64,000 nt of DNA from the NCBI GenBank assembly GCA_019096195.1, contig JAGTXK010000022.1:62001-126000 (forward strand), written 5' to 3'. Under the pieces are notes generated by a model, which worked only from the letters and a program-made list of their open reading frames with translations, did not search any database and was not told the DNA's origin. Within the stretch, counting starts at the first letter, position 1. The number at the start of each line of letters is the position of its first letter. The position numbers were made by a program, and so were the translations under genes. Positions 23,066 through 32,603 of the stretch are shown piece after piece. This DNA is from Boletus sp. NGJ (taxonomy: Eukaryota > Basidiomycota > Agaricomycetes > Boletales > Boletaceae).

Positions 23066-23676
23066 GCCATTTCATTCCGCTAACTAACTTCCTGATATGA
23101 TCCGTTCCCAGACTCAGCCTCATCAGGAGCAGGTACCAGGCGAAACCGCGTCAAGCCCGTACGCTTACGAAGCTCGTTGGCCTTCGAAACTGATCACAAG
23201 GCATCTCCCGCGGCTCCTTGATCAAGTGACCGATTCACGATAGTTAAGACTCTGGGCAAGTCTCAGCACAAAATCGGTAAGTGTTCATCTTGCCCATGAG
23301 GAAGACGACCGCGTATCGAGCGCGCGGAATGGGATAGGGGTCCAGGAGCAGCCACCATTATGAGAGTAGTGGCGGACGGCGTGATGGCCCCGACGCGACA
23401 CCCGTGACCGTCGCTGCGCCAAGGAACCGCGCTCTACTACGCCGGGCGCCTCGCTGGAGCTGTGCTTGACTCTATTGCCTGGCGGCTACACCTGCCCGAC
23501 AGCGTCCCGCTTCACCGCCTCGCTCACTTAGTCGACCTTTCTGCCCCAGAACGAGAACCAGGGCGTCGACCTCCCCGTCTGAGCTTTCTAAAAGTGGGTA
23601 AGGTAGGTAGGAATTCCCCATGTATTGTCGTGCACTAGCTACAAGCAGGGGTGACCAAGCTCGGGCATGACAAACA

Positions 23677-23683
23677 TATAAAA
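23677..23683 (+). promoter_or_regulatory. TATA box of cerato-platanin A1
   Basis: TATAAAA about 60 bases before the ATG at 23745, within an upstream block of roughly 180 bases shared by all four whole subfamily A genes. Confidence 0.7.
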
Positions 23684-23744
23684 GGGACCAACGATGGGCT
23701 CTTCGTCCTCTTCAGCTCTTCACCTACTAGCCTCATCTGCCACC

Positions 23745-24173
23745 ATGAAGTTCGCATCTCTCGCCACCGCAGCACTCATCTTCGCTCTCCCCGCCTTTGC
23801 CTATACAAAGGTGACAAAGACTCTCACGTACGACAACACGTACGATGATCCATCCTGGTCCCTCAATGGCGTCGCCTGCTCCAACGGCGCCAACGGCCTC
23901 TATACCAAAGGCTACGACACCCTCGGGGACCTCCCCACCTTCCCCAACGTCGGAGGTGTATACACTGTGAGCGGTTGGAACTCGCCCAACTGCGGGACGT
24001 GTTATCAGGTCACGTACGGTACCACGACGATCCACGTCACGGCAGTTGACGTCTCCGAAGGATTTAACCTGTCTGAGGAGGCGATGAACACGCTCACGGG
24101 CGGGTTGGCGTACCAGCTTGGTAAAGTCAACGTCACGTCGATTCAAGTTGCCTCGTCCGTCTGCGGGCTCTGA
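23745..24173 (+). CDS. cerato-platanin, subfamily A (copy A1)
   Basis: Intact single-exon gene for a 142-residue secreted protein. The signal peptide is MKFASLATAALIFALPAFA; the mature part folds as a double-psi beta-barrel related to expansins. Family hallmarks are YDNTYDDPSWSLNGVACSNG, LPTFPNVGG, WNSPNCGTCYQVTYG, EAMNTLTGG and the terminal SSVCGL, giving the four conserved cysteines. Cerato-platanins loosen polysaccharides without hydrolysis, bind chitin oligomers, coat hyphae and trigger plant defence; this is family knowledge. The ATG follows a TATA box by about 60 bases. Compared with A2 it differs mainly in a slightly longer N-terminus of the mature protein (AYTKVTK versus AQVTK). Confidence 0.95.
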   Translation: MKFASLATAALIFALPAFAYTKVTKTLTYDNTYDDPSWSLNGVACSNGANGLYTKGYDTLGDLPTFPNVGGVYTVSGWNSPNCGTCYQVTYGTTTIHVTAVDVSEGFNLSEEAMNTLTGGLAYQLGKVNVTSIQVASSVCGL

Positions 24174-24369
24174 TCGAAACGACGACTGCAGAATAGGTCC
24201 GAGTTCACCACGTTCGTTCTCTGACGCGTATGATGCTCATGGATTACACAGGAATAGGGTTTCATGACTCGGACGAATTCGAACTTTCTAAATGGTCATT
24301 TGCTTTATCGTTACTTTGTGGGTTTGTCGCAAAAATGGACGCTATTCGTTTGGTATATCTTGTAACTTG

Positions 24370-24680
24370 TAACTACGTGTCGGTGAGATAAAGGGCGAGG
24401 TTGAATTCAGCAGTGTTCACGCTACGTGGTCGAAATGTACGCCTCTCAGACTCGATACACCCACAAGCGCGTGAAACACGCGCTATAGCGCTCGACCGTA
24501 GACGACAGCGCCGATCAGGGGTTCTCTCGACAATGTCCAGAGTCCAGTACCACAGGAAGCGCCCGCGATGACTCTGCGTGTACCCGGGGACAGTCCAGTA
24601 CAAACCCACGACTCGGAAGCGCGGATGATGTTCACGAAGAGTCTCCATACGGCGATCTGGTGTCATATTTCGGCAGCTCA
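24370..24680 (-). pseudogene. 3'-end fragment of the MCP1-like gene (left arm)
   Basis: Matches the last roughly 60 to 80 codons and 3' flank of the full gene at 35293-36078, same orientation. It shares the GTGAGA start of the flank, ACACCCACAAGCGCGTGA and GCGCTATAGCGCTCGACCGT blocks. It lacks the rest of the gene, so it cannot be functional. Confidence 0.8.
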
Positions 24681-24944
24681 TTTCGTTTCAAAACAGCTGT
24701 CACGATCTCGCTCATTTTGAATAGGTCCTTTCGTGCTACATCTATCCATACTGTCGTTACAGCGATGGTACACAGCCTACTAGGCTCTAGTGACAACATG
24801 AGACAAGACCTCCTCGGAACGAGAAGCATGTGTGCGAGGTCACACTGGGTCACAGTCATGTGATGAGTCGACCGAATGCGCAAGTTAAATTAGAATTAAG
24901 CCTCAGGCTTGTCTAATGTCCACCGTGTGCTTCAAGTTTCTTCA

Positions 24945-25335
24945 TGTCCTGAGGTGTAAATGAGTTTGTTTCACTAAAAGCTGGCTTTTTTACAGATTGC
25001 TTCTCGACGGCCCTCGTGTAAATCCACTCCAGTCAGAACATCGCAGAAATACGATCCGACAAGCCCGAATATAAACCCTCAATCAGCCTAAAACCCAAGG
25101 GCTTCAAGCCGTATGTATCCAGCTGCATGAGTTGGGCTGTTCTCTGTTGATTGCGTTCGTCAGATGCTGCGCTTGTCCACAAACCAAATTAGCTCGCGAT
25201 TCCTGTTTCCTGCAGCATGAAGCTGGCGAACGTCAATGTGCAGAATTGTTCGAAAGATACGTCGAGTGCATGCGTGGACTTGGCTTCCAGCCGGAACTGC
25301 TAGGCATGGCACACTTGATTATCGAACTCTGTTGA
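24945..25335 (+). pseudogene. decayed Cox17 copy (copy 2)
   Basis: Aligns to COX17 copy 1 across both exons and the intron. The start of exon 2 reads ATTGCTTCT where copy 1 has ATGGCTTCT. The upstream exon region reads ATGTCCTGA and so stops at once. The first coding exon also contains an in-frame TAA (CGTGTAAAT). The second exon remains largely open ([25 protein letters not shown]), but it reads past the normal end into PELLGMAHL. The copper and CX9C cysteines are still present, so decay is recent. Confidence 0.88.
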
Positions 25336-25860
25336 CATGTTGATCCCGCGCTCGTAGGAGATTTATCACGCCAATTGTCATCACTACTACAGTACACTAA
25401 ATCAATAGACTTATGCCACCTCACGAAATACATCAAAAGTCCCCGAGAAGTCGGGTGAAAAGCCATGAACTGTCGGATACAATCACGGTCTGTGCTCTAC
25501 TTCCAATTTTTGCTACGGTTTTTCCTTTCTGGCTCGCTTCTGGAAGTCGCGGTCATCCGGTACCCACCAGCACACCTGTCACGAAGTAAGAGACGATCGC
25601 TGACACTGGCTTCTGCTGATGGGTAGATACGTCTGAAAATTGTACACAGGAAGTCGACTTGCTACATTTCGGCCAATTCGAGGAAAAGTACGACCTGTCC
25701 TCGACGTCTGTCTTACTCGGCGTGGTGAACCCTTGGCACATTCACGGAACTAGAAGATATGCTTCCTCGCAGTCACTTCCCTTTCAGAGGTGGTCGGAAG
25801 ACAGGGATTTAAGACGTTCTAGCAGCCCATGGCCGCTCCGAATCCCTCAGCCACTATAGC

Positions 25861-26310
25861 ATGAGGCTCTTTTCCGTTGCTCCTGTACTTGGACTTGTTA
25901 CGCTTGCGTTCTCCTACACCGTGTCGTACACTGTGTCGTATGACACCGTCTACGACCATGGTCAGGACTCCCTCGACAACGTTGCCTGCTCGACCGGCGA
26001 GTATGGCCTACTTACCGACGGGTGTACTACCTTCGACACCCTCCCTAGCTTCCCCTACATCGGAAGCGCCCCTCAGATAATGTCGTGGAACTCCCCCTAC
26101 TGCGGTACATGTTGGAAACTCACATACACCGACCCAGAAGGCGTTTCGACATCTCTCAACATCACAGCCGTTGACACCGCGCATCATGACCATGATGGGT
26201 TCAAAATCTCGTTGGAGGGCATGAATCATCTCACGCACGGTCATGCCATGAGTCTTGGTAGGGCTCCGATTACCGCGGCCCCGATACCAAAAAGCTCGTG
26301 TGGCCTTTAA
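25861..26310 (+). CDS. cerato-platanin, subfamily B (copy B2, His-rich)
   Basis: Intact 149-residue secreted protein, single exon. The signal peptide is MRLFSVAPVLGLVTLAFS. Family hallmarks: VSYDTVYDHGQDSLDNVACS, LPSFPYIGSAP, WNSPYCGTCWKLTYTDPEG and the terminal SSCGL. It differs strongly from subfamily A. It has a repeated YTVSYTVSYDTVYD start of the mature part, an extra cysteine (TDGC), and a histidine-rich stretch (DTAHHDHDGF followed by MNHLTHGHAM) where canonical members are Gly/Ala/Asn-rich. The His-rich stretch suggests metal binding or pH-dependent behaviour; that is inference. It is the only subfamily B copy in the window that looks whole. Confidence 0.92.
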   Translation: MRLFSVAPVLGLVTLAFSYTVSYTVSYDTVYDHGQDSLDNVACSTGEYGLLTDGCTTFDTLPSFPYIGSAPQIMSWNSPYCGTCWKLTYTDPEGVSTSLNITAVDTAHHDHDGFKISLEGMNHLTHGHAMSLGRAPITAAPIPKSSCGL

Positions 26311-26540
26311 GAGTAAGCCATCCTGTCTATCCCGCAACTCGGCGATGTGATGACCGCAGTCTTGAAAGGTTGAAAATCGGGCAGGTTTTTACCTAAGTTG
26401 AAAGTCGATATCAGCTGGCTCTCTTACGTCTTGTGCCTATTTGTTTCTCCCTCTCTTCACGTTCGCAGTCCTCTAGAACACCATGTACGAGCTTGGGATT
26501 CTGCACGTCAACGGATTGGCTTCTTGGATCGACATCACAT
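26311..26540 (+). repeat. module downstream of subfamily B, copy 2 (truncated)
   Basis: Same module as at 22740, cut off near 26540. There it joins inverted sequence that matches the reverse of about 24830-24860 and then the 3' flank of the inverted A2 gene: a duplication breakpoint. Confidence 0.7.
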
Positions 26541-26892
26541 GACTCGACCCAGTGCGACCTCGCTCAGACTGGCAAAGAATGCCGGAAGCTGCACAGGTGC
26601 CTGTTGGCGCTGTTGTCTACGAGCGCATGTTTCCGCGCGCTTGTGGGTGTGTTGGGATGGAAAAAGCATACATTTCGAGTAGGTAGCGTGAACCGACACG
26701 TAGAAGTTAAAAAGTTACAAGATGTACTAAAAGAATAGCCGATAAAACCTGCAAAGTAGTGATAAAGCACATGGCGTTTGGGAAATTCGAATTCGTCATG
26801 AAACCCTTGTCCTGTTAAAAAATAATCCATGAGTATCATACGCGTCAGAGAACGGACGCGGTGGACTCGGACCTATCTGTTCGTCGATTCGA

Positions 26893-27315
26893 TCAGAGCC
26901 CGCAGACGGATGAGGCAACTTGAATCGACGTGACGTTGACTTTACCAAGCTGGTACGCCAAACCGCCCGTGAGCGTGTTCATCGCTTCCTCAGACAGGTT
27001 AAACCCTTCGGAGACGTCGACCGCAGTGACGTTGATCGTCGTGGTACCGTACGTGACCTGATAACATGTCCCGCAGTTGGGCGAGTTCCAACCGGTCACG
27101 GTGTATACACCTCCGACGTTGGGGAAGGTGGGGAGGTCCCCGAGGGTGTCGTAGCCTTTGGTATAGAGGCCGTTGGCGCCGTTGGAGCAGGCGACGCCAT
27201 TGAGAGACCAGGATGGATTATCGTACGTGTTGTCGTACGTGAGAGTCTTTGTGACCTGTGCAAAGGCGGGGAGAGCAAACGCGAGAGCAGCGGCGGCGAG
27301 AGACGCGAATTTCAT
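26893..27315 (-). CDS. cerato-platanin, subfamily A (copy A2)
   Basis: Intact 140-residue secreted protein on the minus strand, ATG at 27313-27315. The signal peptide is MKFASLAAAALAFALPAFA; the mature part starts QVTKTLTYDNTYDNPSWS. It is almost identical to A1 (same WNSPNCGTCYQVTYG and SSVCGL blocks; TINVTAVDVSEGF versus TIHVTAVDVSEGF), so the A1/A2 duplication, or a gene conversion between them, is recent. It is inverted relative to A1 and carries its own TATA-containing upstream block. Confidence 0.95.
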   Translation of the reverse strand: MKFASLAAAALAFALPAFAQVTKTLTYDNTYDNPSWSLNGVACSNGANGLYTKGYDTLGDLPTFPNVGGVYTVTGWNSPNCGTCYQVTYGTTTINVTAVDVSEGFNLSEEAMNTLTGGLAYQLGKVNVTSIQVASSVCGL

Positions 27316-27391
27316 GGTGGTAGTACTAGGAGATGAGGAGGCGGGCGGGAGATGAGATGAGTGACGGGCTGATGAACCCATCGTTCGCCCA

Positions 27392-27398
27392 TTTTATA
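27392..27398 (-). promoter_or_regulatory. TATA box of cerato-platanin A2
   Basis: TATAAAA on the minus strand about 77 bases upstream of the ATG, followed by ATGGGCGAACGAT as in A4. Confidence 0.7.
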
Positions 27399-27989
27399 TC
27401 TTTTTCATTCCCGCGTTTGGTCATGCCAGCTTGTAGCTGGTGCACGAAAATACACGGAGAACTCTTACCGACCTCGCCCCACTTTTGGAAAGCGCACACA
27501 GGAAGTCGACACTCCGGTTCTCGTTCTGGGGCGGAAAGATCAGCTGAGCGAGCGAGGCGATGAAGTGGAACCCCTGTCAGGCAGGTGTAGCCGTAAGGCA
27601 ATAGAGTCGAGCACAGCGACAGCGAGGCGCCCGGGAGAGTCGTAGTAGAGCGGGGTGCATTGGGGCAGCGACGGTCACGGACGACGTGCTGCGTCTATCA
27701 CGCCGTCCGCCACCATTCTCATAATGGTGGCTACTCCTGGACCCCCACGCTTGATACGCATTCGTTTTCCCCATGGGTAATACGAGCACTCACCGGATGA
27801 ACATTTCCTGTACTGAGACTTGCCCAGAATCTTGAATATCGTGAATCGCACTTGATCAAGAAGCCGCTTGAGAGGCTTTGTGGTCAGTTTTCGAAGGCGG
27901 ACGAGTTTCGTAAACGTAAGAGCTTGACGCGGTTTTGCCTAGTACCTACTCCGAGACTGACCCGTCTGGGAACGGATCATATTGGAAAG

Positions 27990-28330
27990 TTGGCTGGCAA
28001 AATGGAACGGCATTACGGATGAATGCCGCAGGAACGCAAGTGCGATACCAATGCATACACCGCTGGGGGTTAAAGATTGTAAATGACATCCACACTTGTC
28101 ATCAAATGTCGCTCCGATCCAAGAAGCCAATCCGTCGACGTGCAGAATCCCGAGCTCGTCATGGTGTTCTTGAGCATAACGAATGCCACACTCTATCTGA
28201 AACGGATCTTGCAAAACGTGAAGAGAAAAATTTAGGCACAAGACGTAAGAGATCTGGCAGCTGATATCGGATTTCAACTCAAAAACCTGCCCGGTTTTCA
28301 TGAGACTGCGATCATTGACACATCGCCGAC
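27990..28330 (-). repeat. module downstream of subfamily B, inverted copy
   Basis: Inverted relative of 22740-23065. It carries the GILHVDGLASWIGA reading and the TTACGTCTTGTGCCTA block. Confidence 0.65.
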
Positions 28331-28640
28331 TGCGGGGTAGATGGATGGCTTACCTTTAAAGGCCGCACGAGCTTTTTGGTATCTGAACTGCGGTAATCGG
28401 GGCGACTCGTGGCTTGACCGTGCGTGTGATGACTCATGCCCTCCAACAAGATTTTCAACTCATAAAGGCAAGAGTAACAAGTCAATAATAAGGATTTCAT
28501 GTTTGTTTGTCTGAGCTCATGAGCTCTATCATCAAACAGGTAGACGACGTGATTATGTAAGGCTACATTTTTACTGTGATTTCCAATTTGACTTGCTACA
28601 TTCCAGCCAACCCAGGGAAAAGTACGACCTGTCCTCGACA
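28331..28640 (-). pseudogene. cerato-platanin subfamily B fragment
   Basis: Remnant of the C-terminal part of a subfamily B gene plus part of its upstream flank, brought together by an internal loss. It is broken in several ways, clearly older than B1, and retains the His-rich signature. Confidence 0.65.
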
Positions 28641-28689
28641 CCTGCCTTGTACGGGGTAGTGAACCCTTGAAAAATTCGCGAAACTGGAG

Positions 28690-28975
28690 GTTATGTTTCG
28701 CGGTAGTCTTCTCGTAGTAGTAGGGTATGCACTAGCAGTGTATTCGGAGCTCGTAGTGAGCGTGTTCGTGCATACCGTGGAGGGCGTGACCATCAATCCG
28801 CACCTCGCGGGTCGGTACTGTCGTCGGTTGTGGGCGCGGCGGCGCTCCCTATGGTCGAGAGAACCCCTGATCAGCGATCGGGCGCTACAGCGCCTGTTTT
28901 ACGCGCCTGTGGTGTATCTATCGCGTTCGAAGGTCTAAAAGGTGTACATCTCGACTAGGTACTAGCGTGAACACT
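28690..28975 (+). pseudogene. 3'-end fragment of the MCP1-like gene (inverted arm)
   Basis: Plus-strand match to the C-terminal part of the MCP1-like gene (GTAGTGAGCGTGTTCGTGCA and GTGGAGGGCG blocks) and its 3' flank. It faces cerato-platanin A3 tail to tail, just as the full gene faces the A fragment at 34.7 kb. Confidence 0.75.
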
Positions 28976-29212
28976 GCTGAATTCAACCTCGTACGCGATC
29001 GTCCTTTATCTCACCGACACGTAGTTACAAGATATACCAAACGAATAGCGTCCATCTTTGCGATGAATACCCAAAGTAACGAGAAAAGCAAATGACCATT
29101 TAGAAAATTCGAATCCATCATGAAACCCTATTCCTGTGTGGTCCATGAGCATTATACACGTCAGAGCACGGACGTAGAGGACTCGAACCTATCTACACAG
29201 TCGTCGATTCGA

Positions 29213-29638
29213 TCAGAGCCCGCAGTAGGATGCGGCAACTTGAGTCGACGTGACAGTGACGTTACCAAGCTGGTACGCCAACCCGCCCGTGAGCGTGTTC
29301 ATCGCCTCCTCGGACAGGTTCAACCCGTTGGCAGCAACGTCGACCGCCAAGGCGTAGATCGAAGTGCTACCGTACGTGACCTGATAACACGTCCCGCAAT
29401 TGGGCGAGTTCCAACCGGTCACGGTGTATACACCTCCGACGTTGGGGAAGGTGGGGAGGGATCCGAGGGTGGTGTAGCCTTTGGTCACGAGGCCGTTGGC
29501 GCCATTGGAACAGGCGACGACATCGAGGGAGAGGGATGCATCGTCGTACGTGTTATCGTACGTGAGACTCGTTGTCACCTGTGCAAAGACGGGGAGAGCG
29601 AACGCGAGGGCGGCAGCGGCGACAGACGTGAACTTCAT
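29213..29638 (-). CDS. cerato-platanin, subfamily A (copy A3)
   Basis: Intact 141-residue secreted protein. The signal peptide is MKFTSVAAAALAFALPVFA; the mature part begins QVTTSLTYDNTYDDASLS. It has the conserved VACSNGANGL, WNSPNCGTCYQVTYG and terminal AASYCGL blocks. With A4 it forms a second type within subfamily A (STSIYALAVDV and TTLGSLPTF instead of TTTINVTAVDV and DTLGDLPTF). No introns. Upstream block and TATA box are shared with the other A genes. Confidence 0.95.
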   Translation of the reverse strand: MKFTSVAAAALAFALPVFAQVTTSLTYDNTYDDASLSLDVVACSNGANGLVTKGYTTLGSLPTFPNVGGVYTVTGWNSPNCGTCYQVTYGSTSIYALAVDVAANGLNLSEEAMNTLTGGLAYQLGNVTVTSTQVAASYCGL

Positions 29639-29713
29639 CGTGGTAGTAGGATGAGATCTGAGGATGCAGGTAGCAGAAGAGCTGAGGAGGAAGAAGGGCC
29701 TATCGTTCGCCTA

Positions 29714-29720
29714 TTTTATA
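29714..29720 (-). promoter_or_regulatory. TATA box of cerato-platanin A3
   Basis: TATAAAA on the minus strand about 76 bases upstream of the ATG, in the conserved upstream block. Confidence 0.7.
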
Positions 29721-30289
29721 TCTTTTTCATGCCCGAGCTTGGTCACGCCAGCTTGCAGCTGGCGCACGAAGATGCACGCAAAACTGCGTCGCAGCGTCGC
29801 ACACTTTTGGAAAGGCTCACACGCGGGCAAGTTGGCACCTTGGTTCTCGTTCTGGGGCGGAAAGGTCAGCTGAGCGAGCGAGGCGGTGAAGCAGGACTGT
29901 CGGGCTGATGGGGCCGTTGGGTCTAGGACAGAGAATGCGGGGTGTCCGGGCAAGTCTTGGTAGAGTGGTGTCCATCGGCGCAGCGACGGTCACGGACGTC
30001 GCGTGGGGGCGATCACGCCGTCCGCCACCATTCTCATGACAAGTGGCCCATCTTGCGCACGTGATACGCGTTCGCTTTCCCCGGGTGTCCGTTCCTGTGG
30101 TGAGACTTGCCCAGAATCTTGAGCATCATGAATCGCAGTTGATCAAGGAGCCGCTTGAGAGGCCTCGTGATCAGTTTCGAAGGCGGACGAGTTCCGTAAG
30201 CCTACGAGCTTGACGCGGTTTCGCCTAGTACCTGCTCCTCATGAGGGCGAGTCCGTGACCGGACAATATCACCGAATGATATCGGAAAG

Positions 30290-30775
30290 TTAGTTTGCAA
30301 ATTCGAAATAGAATGGCATTACGAGTGATTGCCGGAGGAACGATCCCAATGCGTCTGTCGTGCCAAAACGGACACCTTTAGGAAGTGTAAGCACTTGGAA
30401 ATGACCCCCAATTTCTCAACCAATTTCGCTCCAACATTATCTGAGGGGAGGGAGCCAAAGTGGTGTAGTAGACCATACTCGCCGGCAGAGCAGCCTACAA
30501 CGTTGTCGAGGGAGTCCTGACCATGGTCGTAGACGGTGTCATACGGCGCACTGTACGTCACGGTGTACTAGGAAAAGGCAAGAGTAACAAAGCCAAGTAC
30601 AGCAGCAACGGTGAAGAGCCTCGTAGAGGATGCTGAGGGGAGCGGCCATGACCGGGTGACCCAGTGAAAAGTGGTTATGGTCGGGGATGTCCGGGGATGT
30701 CCGGACATGTTTTCCTGTGTGACGCATATGAGGTCCCTGAGGTAGCACTTTTCTCTAATAAAATGAAACTCCATT
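30290..30775 (-). pseudogene. cerato-platanin subfamily B fragment, N-terminal half
   Basis: Remnant of a subfamily B gene: leader and first part of the domain followed by unrelated or rearranged sequence. It is truncated with several breaks and looks moderately old. Confidence 0.7.
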
Positions 30776-31230
30776 GCATGCTACGAAGTGACTTCAACTG
30801 CTAAACAATGGTATTTTTTATGTGTGCATGTGCGACCATACTACAACATATTACCTGCACGGTGTTTATCCGACCGACACATGCTCCTATCTGTATGTCC
30901 CTGGCACATACTACATGCCGGTTTCTGCTTACTTCTGCTTGTTTCTGCGCTCTCGGAATTAGCGGACCTCGGAAATACATGCGCTATTATGCTCGCATCT
31001 GTTCTAAGCTAGAGTACAATTCCCGTCTACAATACACATATGACCATGCATACGAAATGGTGTGCAGAATCCAGCAGATCCATGTGAGAAGGGGGCAGGC
31101 ATGTTGAAAACGAGGGATGCGGGGAATGTCAGAGTGTCTTGAAATATCTAATGCAGGGGTCCTTGGAATGCTTCTTCGCCCCATTTGCCTGTTGTGCTCT
31201 GTCTGAAGTTCACACCGGGTCAAGTCATGT
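30776..31230. other. unique insertion between subfamily B remnants
   Basis: Sequence not shared with the other units. Its middle (about 30940-31030) resembles 16540-16660. No gene was recognised. The right end (about 31215-31245) again matches the CATGTGATGAGTCGACCGAA block also found near 24860. Confidence 0.4.
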
Positions 31231-31279
31231 GATGAGTCGACCGAACGCGCCTAAAACGTAAGGCCGAGTCTGGCAATAC

Positions 31280-31560
31280 GAGTGATTACCGGAGGAACTG
31301 CGTCTGTCGTGCCAAAACGTACACCGCTGGGGGTAACCTTTCAAGTGAGCCCCACACCGCATCCAATATCGCTCCGATCCAAGAAGCCAATCCATTGACC
31401 TGCAGAATCCCGAGTTCGTACATGCAGGTTCCACGCTCTGATCTTGCAAAGATGAAGGGAAGAGAAGGCGCAAGACGTAAGACGTAAGAGATCGAGCTGA
31501 TATCGGCTTTCAACTTGAAAACCAGCCCGATTCTCAAGACTGCGATCAAGACTTCGCCAA
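31280..31560 (-). repeat. module downstream of subfamily B, right-arm copy
   Basis: Inverted relative of 22740-23065, including the MYELGILQVNGLASWIGA reading frame. It lies downstream of the decayed B gene at 31580-31975. Confidence 0.7.
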
Positions 31561-31579
31561 GTGCGGGACGGCTTACTCT

Positions 31580-31975
31580 TAAAGCCGCACGACCTTTTTG
31601 GTGTCGGAGCCGCAGCAATCGGAGCCCTACCGAGACCCTATGATATGACCGTGCGTGGAATGATGATTCATGCTCTCCAACGAGATTGATTTTGAACTCA
31701 TCTTGGTCATGATACCCGGTGTCAAGTTGAGAGACGTGGAAATGCCTTTGTGGGTCGGTGTATGTGAGTTCCCAACAGGTACCGCAGTAGAGCGAGTTCC
31801 ACGACATTATCTGAGGAGCGCTTCCGATGTAGTATACCCGTGGGTAAGTAAGCCATACTCGCCGATCGAGCAGGCAACGTTGTCGAGGGAGTCCTGACCA
31901 TGGTCCTAGATGACACACTGTACGTCACTGGCCAAGTACAGCAGCGACGACAAAGAGCCTCAAGGTGAGGCCATG
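31580..31975 (-). pseudogene. broken cerato-platanin, subfamily B (right arm)
   Basis: Most of a subfamily B gene is recognisable in several frames, including the DHGQDSLDNVACS block and the C-terminal His-rich segment. It is broken many times and so is older than B1. It is the mirror partner of B1 next to COX17 copy 3. Confidence 0.75.
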
Positions 31976-32603
31976 AGCTACTAGGACTTCTTAGATCCCT
32001 TGATCTCTCGAGTCAGTGACAAAAGTCGATGTCTTCTGACCGCCTCTGATAGGGAGGTGACTGCGAGGAAATATAGCTTCCAGTTTCGTGAATTTGCAAA
32101 GGGTTTACTACCCCGTACAAGGCAGATGTCGGGGACAGGTCGTACTTCCCCCAAATTGGCCGAAATGTAGCAAGTCGACCTCCTGTGCACAATTCTGAGA
32201 CGCACATCATCAAACACAATTGTCAGACATATCTACCCATCGGCGGAAGCTGTCAGCGATCGTTTCTTACTTTGTTACAGGTGCGGTGAGTACCGATGAC
32301 CGCGACTTCCAGAAGTGAGCTAGAAAGGAAAAACCGCAGCATTCGTTGGAAGGAGAGCGCAGACCGTGATTGTATCCGACAGTTCATGGCTTTTCACTCG
32401 ACTTCTCCGTTTGATGTCTTTTGTGAGGTGGGATTTGTTGTGAGGTGGGATGAGTCTATTGATTTAGTGTACACTAAGTAGTGATGACAGTTGGCAGGAT
32501 AAATCTGCCACGAGTCCGGGATCAACATGTCAACAGAACTCGATGATCAAGGGTTCCATGCCTAGTAGTTCCGGCCCTCCTGTATACATAGGCAGGATGC
32601 AAC

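Noticed and set aside
29120-29908. 262-codon plus-strand ORF over cerato-platanin A3
   Set aside because: Antisense to an intact cerato-platanin and its promoter; the same antisense frame reappears opposite other A copies because the genes are duplicated.
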